This document shows, piece by piece, positions 17,040 to 27,057 of a stretch of DNA of 64,000 bases; position 1 is the first letter of the stretch; every line of letters begins with the position of its first letter. The position numbers and the translations under genes were made by a program. The notes beneath the pieces are model-generated. The model worked only from the letters and a program-made list of their open reading frames with translations. It did no database searches and was not told the origin of the DNA. This stretch comes from Rhabditophanes sp. KR3021 (taxonomy: Eukaryota > Nematoda > Chromadorea > Rhabditida > Alloionematidae), in contig CAUJLY010000001.1 of the NCBI GenBank assembly GCA_963281155.1, positions 8,866,001 through 8,930,000 of the forward strand. Reading direction: 5' to 3'.

Positions 17040-17390
17040 CTACACTTTTGTCACATTACATCCAGCAATAGGATTTCTCTTTTGGGAATCCATGAACTTA
17101 TCAAGTGTCAGCAAATCTTTCGTGAAGCTTCCAACTTTCCAATTAGTAATTTGGGCTAAATAAAGATACATTTAACGGGAAGTTTTTCGGATCCTTGTAC
17201 AACAACATAATCTAATTCTCCAACGCTAAGTGTCTTATCTCGTATGAAGTTTGGCATCTAACAATTAACTCCTCCTCCAAAATATTAGCATAGCGGTCAA
17301 AGTCACCACCATAAGTGTATTGAAACTGGTTGGATAAGCCTTATTGAACTATAGGGTCAAAAGAAAGACTAAAAGAAGACTGAACCTGGA
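17040..17390 (-). pseudogene. Decayed gene fragment, unidentified
   Basis: On the minus strand, protein-like segments follow one another but change frame. One segment from 17385 contains TYGGDFDRYANILEEEL after an in-frame TAA. A second, shifted by one base, contains SVGELDYVVVQGSEKLPVK. A third frame reads TNWKVGSFTKDLLTLDKF and runs to a normal stop at 17042-17040. An acceptor-like TTTATCCAG precedes the first segment, and TTTATTTAG precedes the last. Introns cannot reconcile the frames: the gap between the last two segments is too short, and the first segment contains a stop. I do not recognise the family. Sequence error remains an alternative to true decay. Confidence 0.45.
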
Positions 17391-18180
17391 TAAAACATGT
17401 AGCGACATAACAATGACACAAAGCAATAAATAAATCTGAAGATACATCAATTTTATGCTATTACTTTAAATTGACACAAAATTTAAAAAATGCAACATCA
17501 TCTTATGTTGCGTAAGATATTAAAATGTAGCTTACATGAGCACGTCATTTCTTTGTACTATTTAAATTTCATTTATATATCATTGCATTAATCCTTTTTA
17601 ACATTTTACTTGCGTCACATTTGTTCTCTGTAATACGTATTTAATTAGATTGCTAATTGTTTTAAGATTCAAATTTTTATTAATGATATGTGTTTAAATG
17701 GCCACTTTTGGATTTGTTCTTGAAACGCACTTTAATTTACATTCCCACAAACTAATAACTTTACTAATTCAAAAAACTTAAAAGCAGCCCATCAAAGTTA
17801 ATACATCCATTCATTACCCAACAATAAACTTAAAATAATACGATTTAATTTTGTATCACAGATCAAGTCTGTTTCGTTAGACCGACAACTTGGCGCTTTT
17901 TTTAGATAAAGCACCACAACTTTTTTATTTGATCTGGTTATGTAATATAGGTATGGTGCTGCTTATCAAAAGTACATCCTTTTTGAATGTGTGATCACTC
18001 GTTGGAATAGAGTTTGCATCTTGATAGGAAATTATATCACATAACTTTTGAATTTATTTATTTTACTATATATTTTGTATATTTTGATTATATAAACGTT
18101 AAGGTTGGTAATTGGGAAAAGATTGGCGTAGGAAAGTAAGTTTATGATCAAATGAATAAAATAAATTTTTTAGTCTTAAA
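17391..18180. other. Intergenic region, promoter of the Myb-like gene
   Basis: About 0.8 kb of AT-rich sequence with no coding signal on either strand. It lies just upstream of the intronless Myb-like gene and should hold its promoter. I saw no clear TATA box at a fixed distance. Confidence 0.4.
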
Positions 18181-19857
18181 ATGAAAAGAAAGAGATCTCT
18201 TGATGATTGTGAAAACCTCCACCCCGCCAAGAAGTCAAGATTGGAAGGAAAACGGGCAAAAACACTTGATTTAGTGCGAAACAACATGACTCTCACCAGC
18301 TCTATATTTGACCCCTCAAAATTGAATGCCGACAATCTATATCAGGCAGGTGTCCACTTGCCATCTGGTATATTCAAAGACATCAGAGAGGCTGAAGGAT
18401 GGTCAACAGACAGTGATACTGGAACTTACCAAACTTTTAGCAAAAAGCAACTCACGGTCAGAGATTATGATAGTGAGGTGGTTCAAGTTCGGATGTTTGC
18501 TAAAGAAGGCCAAGTTATTGGGGTTGGTTGTGGTGTTGAGGGTATTGTTGAGCAGTTTGGGGAGGAAGCTACTCAATTGCATCTAGCTAAGTATGTGCCC
18601 AGTGATGAAAGTGGTTTGGATTTTAAGTATTTGCCTAAAGATGGGGGCTTGTTATACAAAGGTTATCCTTTTTATCATTGGATAAGGAGAAGGTGGAATC
18701 AAGAATATGATGGAAGAGTATGTGATTTCGGGATTGTCTTGAAACAAGGTCAATTTTCGGAACAAGAAAATAAGTTGATTGTGGAGAATTGGAAAAAGTT
18801 CTGTCGCAGAAATGACACGAAAGAAGAGGAGTTGTTTTGGCTTCTGGGAAATTGCCATCATGGAAGAACGACAAGGGGAGAAGAGACTAAGTTTGTGGAA
18901 GAAAGTGCTTTGATACCAAAACTTTGCCGTGGATTGGAAAGACGTACTGGAAGGCAAGTTATAGCTAGACTTAGAAAGTTATACAACCCTGCTGTCTTCC
19001 AAGGAATTGATCCTTCTAGAAGTGTGGGGAAAAGTGATTTAAACCTGCTGACATTCCTGAATGCTAAGCATGGTGGAAATCCAACCAAAATTGCCTTAGA
19101 ATCCGGGAGGACAGTCGATTCAGTAACATCCAGTTTAAGAAAGTTAGCTGTACAATCATATGGATTTGAGTATGCTCAGGCATACATTTACAACGTCCTG
19201 GAACACTCCCAAATATTTAATATGAAGCACATTGTTTGTAAATTTGATGAGGTGGAAGATACCTTCCGTGAAGCGTCCCATGATCTATTTATTGAAATGA
19301 CGAAGAAAATCAAAGGATCAACGGTTAATGATTTGTGGAACGTTTTCAAAAAGTTAAGGAAGCAACTAGAGTATCAAATGGGCCAAACAAAAAAATACAA
19401 AACAGCTCTCACCCTAACACTTCCTTATAGAAAACTCAAACCAACAACAGTTGAGGCTTACCTGATGTATCTTGATCTCAAATTAAGAGATGCTACCCAT
19501 CAGAAGGGAGCCACAGTATCAATACCTGATTTCCATGAATACCAAAAAGAGTACAAATTCTATTTAAACAGTCCAACTCCTTTGATTGATGCTTTCAAAG
19601 CAGTACATAACCATTATGGCAATATGGTTAAGAAACATTGCCCTTCAATCACACCCACATCTAATGGAAGTACTTTTTGGAAAACTGAAACAGAAAGAAA
19701 TGTGATTGCGTTGTCTTTACAAAGCACAGACCATATCAAGGACCTTAAAAAAGATGTGAAAGCTTTCAAAAAAAATGTTATGCGTTATTTATTGGAAACA
19801 AAATTATATGAAGTTGTGAATTATGATTTTGAACCTCATGAAGTCGTTGATTTGTAA
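18181..19857 (+). CDS. Myb/SANT-like nuclear protein, intronless
   Basis: This is a single open frame of 558 residues, unusual here because almost all other long genes are split. The N-terminus is basic with nuclear-localisation-type clusters (MKRKRS, PAKKSR). The middle has two helical segments with Myb-like character. One spans about 190-270 (FSEQENKLIVENWKKF... TGRQVIARLRKLYNP), the other about 283-325 (GKSDLNLLTFLNAKHGG... SVTSSLRKL). Spaced Myb-like repeats with this pattern occur in Reb1/TTF-I-like DNA-binding proteins. The C-terminal 200 residues are Lys-rich and helical. I infer a chromatin or DNA-binding role but cannot name an orthologue. The lack of introns could reflect retroposition. 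Confidence 0.72.
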   Translation: MKRKRSLDDCENLHPAKKSRLEGKRAKTLDLVRNNMTLTSSIFDPSKLNADNLYQAGVHLPSGIFKDIREAEGWSTDSDTGTYQTFSKKQLTVRDYDSEVVQVRMFAKEGQVIGVGCGVEGIVEQFGEEATQLHLAKYVPSDESGLDFKYLPKDGGLLYKGYPFYHWIRRRWNQEYDGRVCDFGIVLKQGQFSEQENKLIVENWKKFCRRNDTKEEELFWLLGNCHHGRTTRGEETKFVEESALIPKLCRGLERRTGRQVIARLRKLYNPAVFQGIDPSRSVGKSDLNLLTFLNAKHGGNPTKIALESGRTVDSVTSSLRKLAVQSYGFEYAQAYIYNVLEHSQIFNMKHIVCKFDEVEDTFREASHDLFIEMTKKIKGSTVNDLWNVFKKLRKQLEYQMGQTKKYKTALTLTLPYRKLKPTTVEAYLMYLDLKLRDATHQKGATVSIPDFHEYQKEYKFYLNSPTPLIDAFKAVHNHYGNMVKKHCPSITPTSNGSTFWKTETERNVIALSLQSTDHIKDLKKDVKAFKKNVMRYLLETKLYEVVNYDFEPHEVVDL

Positions 19858-20686
19858 ATATTTACTTTTTTGTTGTTATGTTGTTATGGTATTGTTATAT
19901 AATTTGAATAGTATAAATATTTAATTATTGTGTAATGATTTATATGTCTGTTTTCGGTTGTTTAAAATGCATGTAAGGGGATGATTTTGTAGACAAATCA
20001 GCTTTAATTTTATTTGACAAAAGGTTTGTATTCGTTTTAAAGTTCATTTGCCGAGACCAAACATGGCGTTTGATGAAGAAGATGGTACAATAATACAAAC
20101 CAAGGCATATATTAACACAAGACAGCAAATCATAAAGATACACGGCAACATAAACATTTACGTGATAACCTTCGTGGACTGTATCAATAACAAATAGTCA
20201 CTCTGTGAACTGCTACTAATTAGCAATGAGACCGACATCCTAAATGTATTTCTTACTATATAATTCCTAAATTCGTCATCTTATATTTTTCTGCAAATTC
20301 TTAAATGGATCCTCAGTTTGGTAGGCCAGACATATAAAAAAGGTGTCTGATCAGCCTTGTAGAGGAAAACGAGTTCTTTTTCAAACATGTTGACCCAAAC
20401 TTTAAGATTATATGAACGAACCACACTCCCTTCAGTACTAGTTTAAGAATTAAATAGTAGTAAATAAAAACATTAAAATGATTACCAACAACATGCATTA
20501 CCATACCTATCCCCCATTACTTGCTCCATGCCAACTATCTTATTTAACAACACCTTTACTTGAAAAGCACTACTAATAATTCATCCCATCGTTGTACATA
20601 CACCACAAAATGATGTAAAGACACTTCTCTCCAAAAGCGTCAAACCTTTTTGAATCAAACTTGCAATCCAAAATTATTATAAAATT
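19858..20686. other. Intergenic region between Myb-like and RCC1L genes
   Basis: About 0.8 kb, AT-rich, no coding signal. It holds the 3' end of the Myb-like gene and the promoter of the RCC1L-like gene. Confidence 0.4.
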
Positions 20687-21898
20687 ATGCTGAAACATTC
20701 AACAAGTATTTATGCTGCCGGTTTATCTACGACAGGCAGCTTCGGAATCAAAGACTTGGTGTTGAAAGAAACGGCCGCTGAAAATATTGCCAAGCCCAAG
20801 AAAATAAGTTACTTTAATCACAAAAATGTGACCAAAGTGTCGTCTGGCTTTGGGTTTTCTTTGTTTGCAACGAGGAAGAAGCTGTATGGTTGTGGATTGA
20901 ACAACTTTAATCAGATTGGGAATCTAAAAGGGACTAAATCAAAAGAACAAATCCGGACATGGCACATCCACCCCAAATTGTTGGAATTACCTTTTGAAGG
21001 GAAGAATATAATGGATATTAGTTCTGGTAGGATGCATTCGTTGGTGGCAACTGATTCGGAGGTGTATGGGTTAGGAGATAATTGTCATGGACAAAGTGGA
21101 GTTGGTGTTGCAAAAGGTGGGAACAAGCTGGAGACTTTCTCAAAGATCGAGTTGCCTGATGAAAGTGGTGTCAGGAAAGTGCATTGCTCACTCGACACCA
21201 GCTTTATACTAACAAAATGTGGAAACTTGTACTCTTTTGGCTTGAATACGGATGGGCAGGTAGGAAATGGGAAGTACGGTCAAGTCAGACAACTTCACCA
21301 CGTCAAAGGAGACTTGGAGGGAGAGAAGATAGTCAATATTTTCGGTAGCACAGACACACTCCTGGCAATAAATGAGAAGGGAGATGTGTTTATCTGGGGT
21401 CAAAACGAGTATGGTCAAATGGATTTAGTTACGTCCCAGATGCAGGTTGTTAAAATATTTTGAAACTTCTTATTCATATCTTTACAGCTTAATATTCCCA
21501 AACGATACCCAATCAACGTAGGAAAAGTGGTGTCAGGTGGAAGTACTGGAAGCTCGTGCATAGTATGCAACGACAAGGGTGAAGTATATGTTTGGGGCAG
21601 TCAATTTTTAGGTCTTGGTCCAAGAATTACTTCAACTATAAAACCAATTCAGATCGACCCGCAGATATTTGCTAATACTGGAGAAAAAGAAGCCTATATC
21701 AAGAGTGTATTTGCTGGGTCTACTTCGATGGCAGCTAGGACAAATGATAAGAATATCTTTACGTGGGGCTCAAATAGATATGGCGAATTGGGATTAGGCA
21801 AGAAAGATCCACAGAACTTTCCTTTTCCTGTATTCTTGCCGAAAGAAGTTAAAGCTTTGGATTTAGGATATGACCATTCATTATTTTTGACATATTGA
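20687..21898 (+). CDS. RCC1L: RCC1-repeat protein, RCC1L (WBSCR16) type
   Basis: There are two exons, 20687-21445 and 21488-21898, in phase 0, giving 389 residues. The intron donor is the weak GTTGTT. About seven RCC1 blades are visible from motifs such as LYGCGLNNFNQIG, VYGLGDNCHGQSG, LYSFGLNTDGQVG, VFIWGQNEYGQM and IFTWGSNRYGELG. They form a seven-bladed propeller. The spacing, the GFGFSL motif and the segment around the exon junction (LNIPKRYP, then GG-TG) match RCC1L rather than chromatin-bound RCC1. RCC1L is mitochondrial; it has been linked to OPA1 nucleotide exchange and to the 16S rRNA pseudouridine module. The N-terminus is a plausible but weak targeting sequence. Confidence 0.8.
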
Positions 21899-21934
21899 AG
21901 TGTTTTTAGTTAATAATTATTTATAAATAGTGTT

Positions 21935-22818
21935 TTACAGTAATAGGAAAGTAGATATTAATAAAATTATTATCGAATATTGCATTTTATCGGTTGATGA
22001 AGTAATTTTATTTGTAATTACTTGAGTCGTTGATTCAACTACATTGATTGTATTACCTTCGATCACTTTTGTGTCTTTTAGAGTTGGCAAAGCATAACGT
22101 TTAAGGTCATTACAAGTAGCCGGCCATTTTTTGATAACTCCGGTGTCTAAAGCCATACTTTGCATGGAAGCAAAACTCTTTCGTGTTAAATGAATGACCA
22201 AATTTGCTGTCTCAAAATCACAAAAATGAGCAATGGTCGGAACATCGCATTGAAGCGTACAAACAACATACTCACATCCCTCCTCCAAATATTTCTCCGC
22301 ATGGCTAGAGTCCCCGTTTTGTGCTAAATGCCTAAAATTAGACATCATCGAAGTAACAGCATCGTGATGTTTCGTACAAACTTTCATACATTGCTTCGAA
22401 ACTTCCCTATTCAATGTACCCAAGCAAGGGAATTTTTCTTTTATCGCCTTGAAATTATACACACAAAATTGGTCTACTATATCTGATGATCTTGACAATA
22501 GTTCTTGAATGTATGAGGGTGGACATTTATTGTAGCAAGTTTGGAATTCATTGTATAAGCTGCAAAGATAGACCAAATAAATTTACATAATATTAAGACT
22601 TACCCACAAAACTGTTCAAAAAAAGTCTGATTACTAAAGGCAACCAAAAAATCATTATAATTCAAATTCAACAATCCTCTAGCCTTAGTCTGTCCTAATT
22701 GGCCTTCCATTTTAGAAACAAATTTGATGGCACAACTTCCCATACATGAATCGGGAATAGGTTTCTTTTGCCCATAGCAAAGGTAAGGTAAAATTAAAGT
22801 AACAAAAATAAGCTTCAT
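21935..22818 (-). CDS. Secreted Cys-rich protein, CPG4-like domain, possible GPI anchor
   Basis: There are two exons, 22818-22604 and 22559-21935 (44-nt intron, phase 2), giving 279 residues. The signal peptide (about 1-16) is followed by a Cys-rich helical domain with repeated C-x3-C pairs and the block QTFFEQFCGLYNEF...CYNKC. This resembles the nematode chondroitin proteoglycan 4 (CPG4) domain. A Ser/Thr-rich stretch and a terminal hydrophobic run (YSIIILLISTFLLL) suggest a GPI signal or membrane anchor. CPG4-type proteins belong to the embryonic extracellular coat in C. elegans; here the function is inferred from pattern only. It converges on the RCC1L-like gene with only 36 bp between stop codons. 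Confidence 0.68.
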
Positions 22819-23861
22819 TTGGAAGATGTATGTTTTGGTGATATCAAGTTTTGTGATAGTAAAGCTTGTCTATTTATATCATTTTAGTCACCTTCACTTC
22901 TTGCGCAACACATATTATAAATTGGAAGATAAGCTAAGATGGCAAAGCGTGTTCCGATCGTAATTTGTTAAAATCAGATATGTGATGGACGATAAGCTTA
23001 AGCTTTGACAATAAAAAGGGTGTTTGCTTGAGGCAGTTTTTCAGTTGTCTATTGTTTTATGTATGCCCATGATATCATGTAGCTTTGATTTGATTTCTCT
23101 ATTCAGTGAAGGCCATTTGGCTTTATCAAATAAGATATATCCCGTATAACTTGTTATTTAGTGCTTTCACTTCGGCTAATGTTGCTAATACTATTTAGGT
23201 TAAAAAATGTGATTGCTCAGTAATACATACTAGTTAGTTGTGTCTGGGTGTAATAAATATTATATCATCATATACTATTGCCACTTGATAAGATTTATGA
23301 TCATAAACTAGATATACTTATTATATCTCGCGAAAGTGCGGCAAAGATGTATTAACAAACTTTTTTATTAAACTTTTGATTGATGTGTTTTGGTTGATTT
23401 GTGTATCAACTTTAATTCCTGAATTCTTTTCACCAATTTGTTTATTTCAAATAATTAAAGGGAACATTAACCATCCCTGAGCTGTTGCAAAATAACAATA
23501 TACTGATCAGACGAATGATTCGTAATACCGTCAAAGCAAATATCATTATAACCAACATGTTTTTACCAAACATAATCATGTGTTACTCAAAAATAGCAAA
23601 TAATAAAGGTAAGCTCCGATCAGTAGAACTTTAAAAAGATACTATGAACCTACATAGACGCTTTTTACAAACAATCGTCAGTTATTGGATGAAAAATATT
23701 TAGCTATCTTTAACCCTTGCCATTAAAAGATTGGTCGCATTACGCAACGATACATTCCAAAACTAACTTTTAACAACGCTTCAAACTTTCCATATTTTAT
23801 TAATCATTTTTCTTGTCTAAAGAAACTTAATAGTATCGCCATCAAGCCTCCCCCAATAATA
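22819..23861. other. Intergenic region between divergent CPG4-like and membrane-protein genes
   Basis: About 1 kb of AT-rich sequence between two divergently transcribed genes. It holds both promoters. I see no coding signal, RNA gene or repeat. Confidence 0.4.
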
Positions 23862-24296
23862 ATGGAAGATGTCTCCGAATGGTTTAGCAAAATGAATGAC
23901 TTAGATCCTTTCATCTTCGCCTTCCTTTTGACGACTATATTTGTGATTCTATTCTTGCTAACTATCTATTGTTGTCATCGTCATAGGCAAAGAGCCAACA
24001 ACTCTTACCATCTCCGAGGAACGCTGCCACGAAACTCTTACATTGATGAAACATACAAATCCAAAGTCGTCAGTTATATGCCCAAATCAAACTTCCAAGA
24101 CATCCTTCATCATCCTGAAGCCCTTAAAAAATCAGCTACTCTCGAAGTCCATACTCCTCTACCTACCTCCACGACTTTTGCCGTTCCTGACGATGACAAG
24201 ATTCGAGCTATCGTCCGGTATGGGAATGGGTATCGCGTAAGTGGCAGCAATGAACATAGTGTCACAGTTATCGGATCCAATAACAGTTATGTCTAG
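23862..24296 (+). CDS. Small single-pass membrane protein, unknown function
   Basis: This is a single exon of 144 residues. A short acidic N-terminus (MEDVSEWFSKMNDLDP) precedes one strong transmembrane helix (about 18-41, FAFLLTTIFVILFLLTIYCC). A His/Arg-rich stop-transfer segment (HRHRQR) and a hydrophilic tail of about 100 residues follow. There is no signal peptide, so an N-out, C-in (type III) topology fits. I recognise no domain. An AATAAA at 24354-24359 is a reasonable poly(A) signal. The next gene converges on it from the minus strand, 180 bp away. Confidence 0.65.
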   Translation: MEDVSEWFSKMNDLDPFIFAFLLTTIFVILFLLTIYCCHRHRQRANNSYHLRGTLPRNSYIDETYKSKVVSYMPKSNFQDILHHPEALKKSATLEVHTPLPTSTTFAVPDDDKIRAIVRYGNGYRVSGSNEHSVTVIGSNNSYV

Positions 24297-24476
24297 CCGA
24301 ACCAACTTAATACTATATATCATTCATACTTTTGTATTGCCTTATTACTATTTAAATAAAATTATTTGATAACAGGCCCTCATTTATTAACACTTTATTG
24401 TCGACTGAATAGTTTAAACTTGAAAGAGAGGAAGGATGATGTGTAGTTTAACTTAGATCCAAAGGCAACAAACTTA

Positions 24477-25097
24477 TTACATAATATCTAATCCAACAAG
24501 TTGACCGATCTCTTTGACAGCTGCCTCGGTATCACCACAATTGACATGCACAGACTTGATGCCAACGGCCTCGGCTCCTGAACAATTTACTTTGAGATCA
24601 TCCACAAACAGACAATCTTCCCCTTTGAGGGCAAGTCTTTCGAGGGTCAGATTGTAAATAGCTGGGTCTGGCTTACGAAGGCCAACCTTGCACGATTCAA
24701 CCACCACATCAAATTGAGATAAATCAGCCATGATAGTGGATCTGGTCTTGAGTTTGTCGTAAAAGAAGTTATTGGTAAGGAGAGCTGTTTTGATTCCATT
24801 CTCCCTCAGTACAGAAAGGCATTTTTTAAAATTTTCGTCTCTGTGCATTCCTCCAAGTAATTCTTCGAAGGGTCTGTCCTTGGCTCCTGCCATTAATTTG
24901 TTTTCGATTGAGTCTGGAGGAGCAGTCTCAACAAATTCCTCTACTGTCAAGGCGCCAATATCCATCTGAGCTACTTGTTCAGCTACACGACCTCCACCCA
25001 TTACCTGGAAGTTTTGGACGATTTGTGGGTTTGAGTACATCATGATGACACCACCCATATCAAAAATACAACATTTAACTTTACCTTCCGAAACCAT
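24477..25097 (-). CDS. HAD-superfamily protein, epoxide-hydrolase-N/ACAD10-like
   Basis: This is a single exon of 206 residues. All four HAD blocks are visible: motif I IFDMGGV near residue 10, motif II LLTNN, motif III Lys in GLRKPDPAIY, and motif IV CLFVDDLKVN. The layout matches subfamily IA phosphatases of the EPHX2 N-terminal/ACAD10 type. In motif I the second Asp of the usual DxD is Gly (DMGG), so the general acid/base is missing and phosphatase activity may be weak or absent. I chose the ATG at 25097 because a TTTTCAG acceptor ends 2 nt upstream, at 25100. This suggests either trans-splicing of a leader directly in front of the start or one short upstream exon I could not find. Confidence 0.8.
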   Translation of the reverse strand: MVSEGKVKCCIFDMGGVIMMYSNPQIVQNFQVMGGGRVAEQVAQMDIGALTVEEFVETAPPDSIENKLMAGAKDRPFEELLGGMHRDENFKKCLSVLRENGIKTALLTNNFFYDKLKTRSTIMADLSQFDVVVESCKVGLRKPDPAIYNLTLERLALKGEDCLFVDDLKVNCSGAEAVGIKSVHVNCGDTEAAVKEIGQLVGLDIM

Positions 25098-25106
25098 ATC
25101 TGAAAA
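25098..25106 (-). promoter_or_regulatory. Candidate trans-splice acceptor before HAD gene
   Basis: On the minus strand the sequence TTTTCAG lies at 25106-25100, followed by AT and then the ATG. A consensus nematode acceptor this close to the start, with no exon visible upstream, fits a spliced-leader addition site. A cis-spliced 5' exon is the alternative. Confidence 0.4.
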
Positions 25107-25552
25107 CAAAATGAATATACAATAATTTTATACAAATGATTTAGTCTACACGCACACAACCAACTAAGCACATCTAAATTGATCGCTCAACATAATACTG
25201 AGCCACAAACGCGATTACTTTTCCTTTTTGTATTCCTAAATAGTAAAAGATTTGTTTGATGTGCGTCATTTGATATTAATTTTGTAAAAAAGACTTTATC
25301 TAGGCAACAAAAAGTTTGACCATCTTTTGGGTTTATTTTGTGATGAAGAGACCCAAAATGAACAAGTTTGCACAAAAATGGTACGCAGATAGAGTGTCTG
25401 GAGGTGTAATCTATCAAGAACAACTATAAAAAGATATGGCTTTTTGTGGTGTGTAGTTTTGGTACACAATGGTTGCATTTTTTGTTGGTAAGGCGATTAT
25501 GCAAAAGTTAATCAGAAGAAAACTTGAATTTTATTAAATTAAAAAATAGTAA

Positions 25553-25879
25553 TCATTTTTTGCCATTAAATTTAGTCTCCATAACCTTTTGATACCTCAA
25601 CAACCGTGGACAGCAACTATCTTCCTCCTTTGTAGTTTCTTTATTTGCCTTTCCTGCCACCTTCTACAACAAATAAAAAAATAAAAAAATGATAAGCAAT
25701 CAAAGAAACACCTGACTATGATTGTAAACTTTCAACGCTCCCGATCGAGATAACAAATTAGCTTGTTTTTTAGCTTCTTCAATCCTTAATAATCGTCTTC
25801 GTTGACGTTCTTGGAGGATAAGTGTTTGTTGTTCGGAATAATCAATAGTAGACACTTTTTTAGTAGCATTTGTACTCAT
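25553..25879 (-). CDS. Small basic coiled-coil protein, unknown
   Basis: There are two exons, 25879-25712 and 25663-25553 (48-nt intron, CAG|GTGTTT...TTGTAG), in phase 0, giving 92 residues. The first exon encodes a charged helix rich in Arg/Gln/Glu (ILQERQRRRLLRIEEAKKQA) that should form a coiled coil. The second has a CC pair and a Lys-rich end. An AATAAA just downstream on the minus strand supports the 3' end. The helix is only vaguely like the N-terminus of centriolar CEP295-type proteins, which is too weak for a name. I rejected the longer upstream start at 25930 because it adds a segment with no support. Confidence 0.6.
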
Positions 25880-27057
25880 TACAAACAAAAAGGCATAAAT
25901 GAATGAAGGTTGTTTGGGTGACACACACACACGCTATTTGATGTTGCCATCTCATGAACACACCTGGTCAGGTCAAAAAGAAGATGTGTACTGATTATGA
26001 AGTCGTTCAAATTTCAACATTTAATATTGTTCCATAAAAATGGTGATACTATTTTAAAATTTTGAAATTATTTAAGATATGAGGAAGTACATGAATGTTA
26101 GTCTTTTGGCAACTCAAATCAACAAAAACATCAAATTGAAAAATCAATCACTCCTGTGACAGGGCATTCATTCAAAAATGTATCAAAATATAAGTTTATT
26201 CTTTGACTACATTATATTGCAACTTGAGGTCTTCTTTATACGTTTAAAGTTGCAACAAATATGATGAGTATTTTAAATGAAGTATATGTTTAAAGTATAT
26301 TAAGTAGTATCTTTGTAACTTTTTAAGTGGGCTAATAAATTATGCAATAGATAAATGCGACAAAGATTAATATTTTAAACACTTCAAACAACCATCCCCA
26401 GGCACTATTGGATATAAATAAATGGAAGTTTATATTTTATGTTTGGCAAAGAGTTAGTTAATGAACATTGAGTTTGAAAGAAATTATTATTATCAAAAAG
26501 ATAAAGTTGGTACAATTAAAGGCAAACACATTTAGTTTTGATTTGATGGATTAAGAGAAGTTCTTTTGCTGATGATAAGAAGTTGAGTGTGATGTAATTT
26601 GAAATAAAAATTTACAACTTTTAACAGACAGAGTATTCAAAAATATGTTGAAGTAATATGTACCTATGATATGTCATAAGAATGAAATATAAGATTTGAA
26701 GTTGGCAATATTATATTATTAATAATGAGTCATTTTTAAGAGACAAATTAAAGATGAGTCTTCAAAAAGAAAGATACAAGAAGGATGATATGAAGTATCA
26801 GATGTTCACGCAATTTTAAAAGGTGGAGCTTTGACAGAGTAGCAGTTATTTTAATAAAATATTACCCGAGCTAACTGCCATCTTCTTGATATCATTAATT
26901 TTTAAATTCATATTAAGTTGATGACTTTTGATTTATCCTCATTTTATATTTTTACCCATTAAATATTCAGACAATATTTATTGTTACGGTAATAATATTT
27001 AGTCTTATTAGAGTAATGTTATTTTCTAAATAATTTAATCAATTTCAGACCATCATC
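25880..27057. other. Intergenic region upstream of the thrombospondin-repeat gene
   Basis: About 1.2 kb, AT-rich, with no coding signal. A TTTCAG acceptor-like site ends at 27048, ten bases before the ATG of the next gene, and may be a trans-splice site. Confidence 0.4.
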
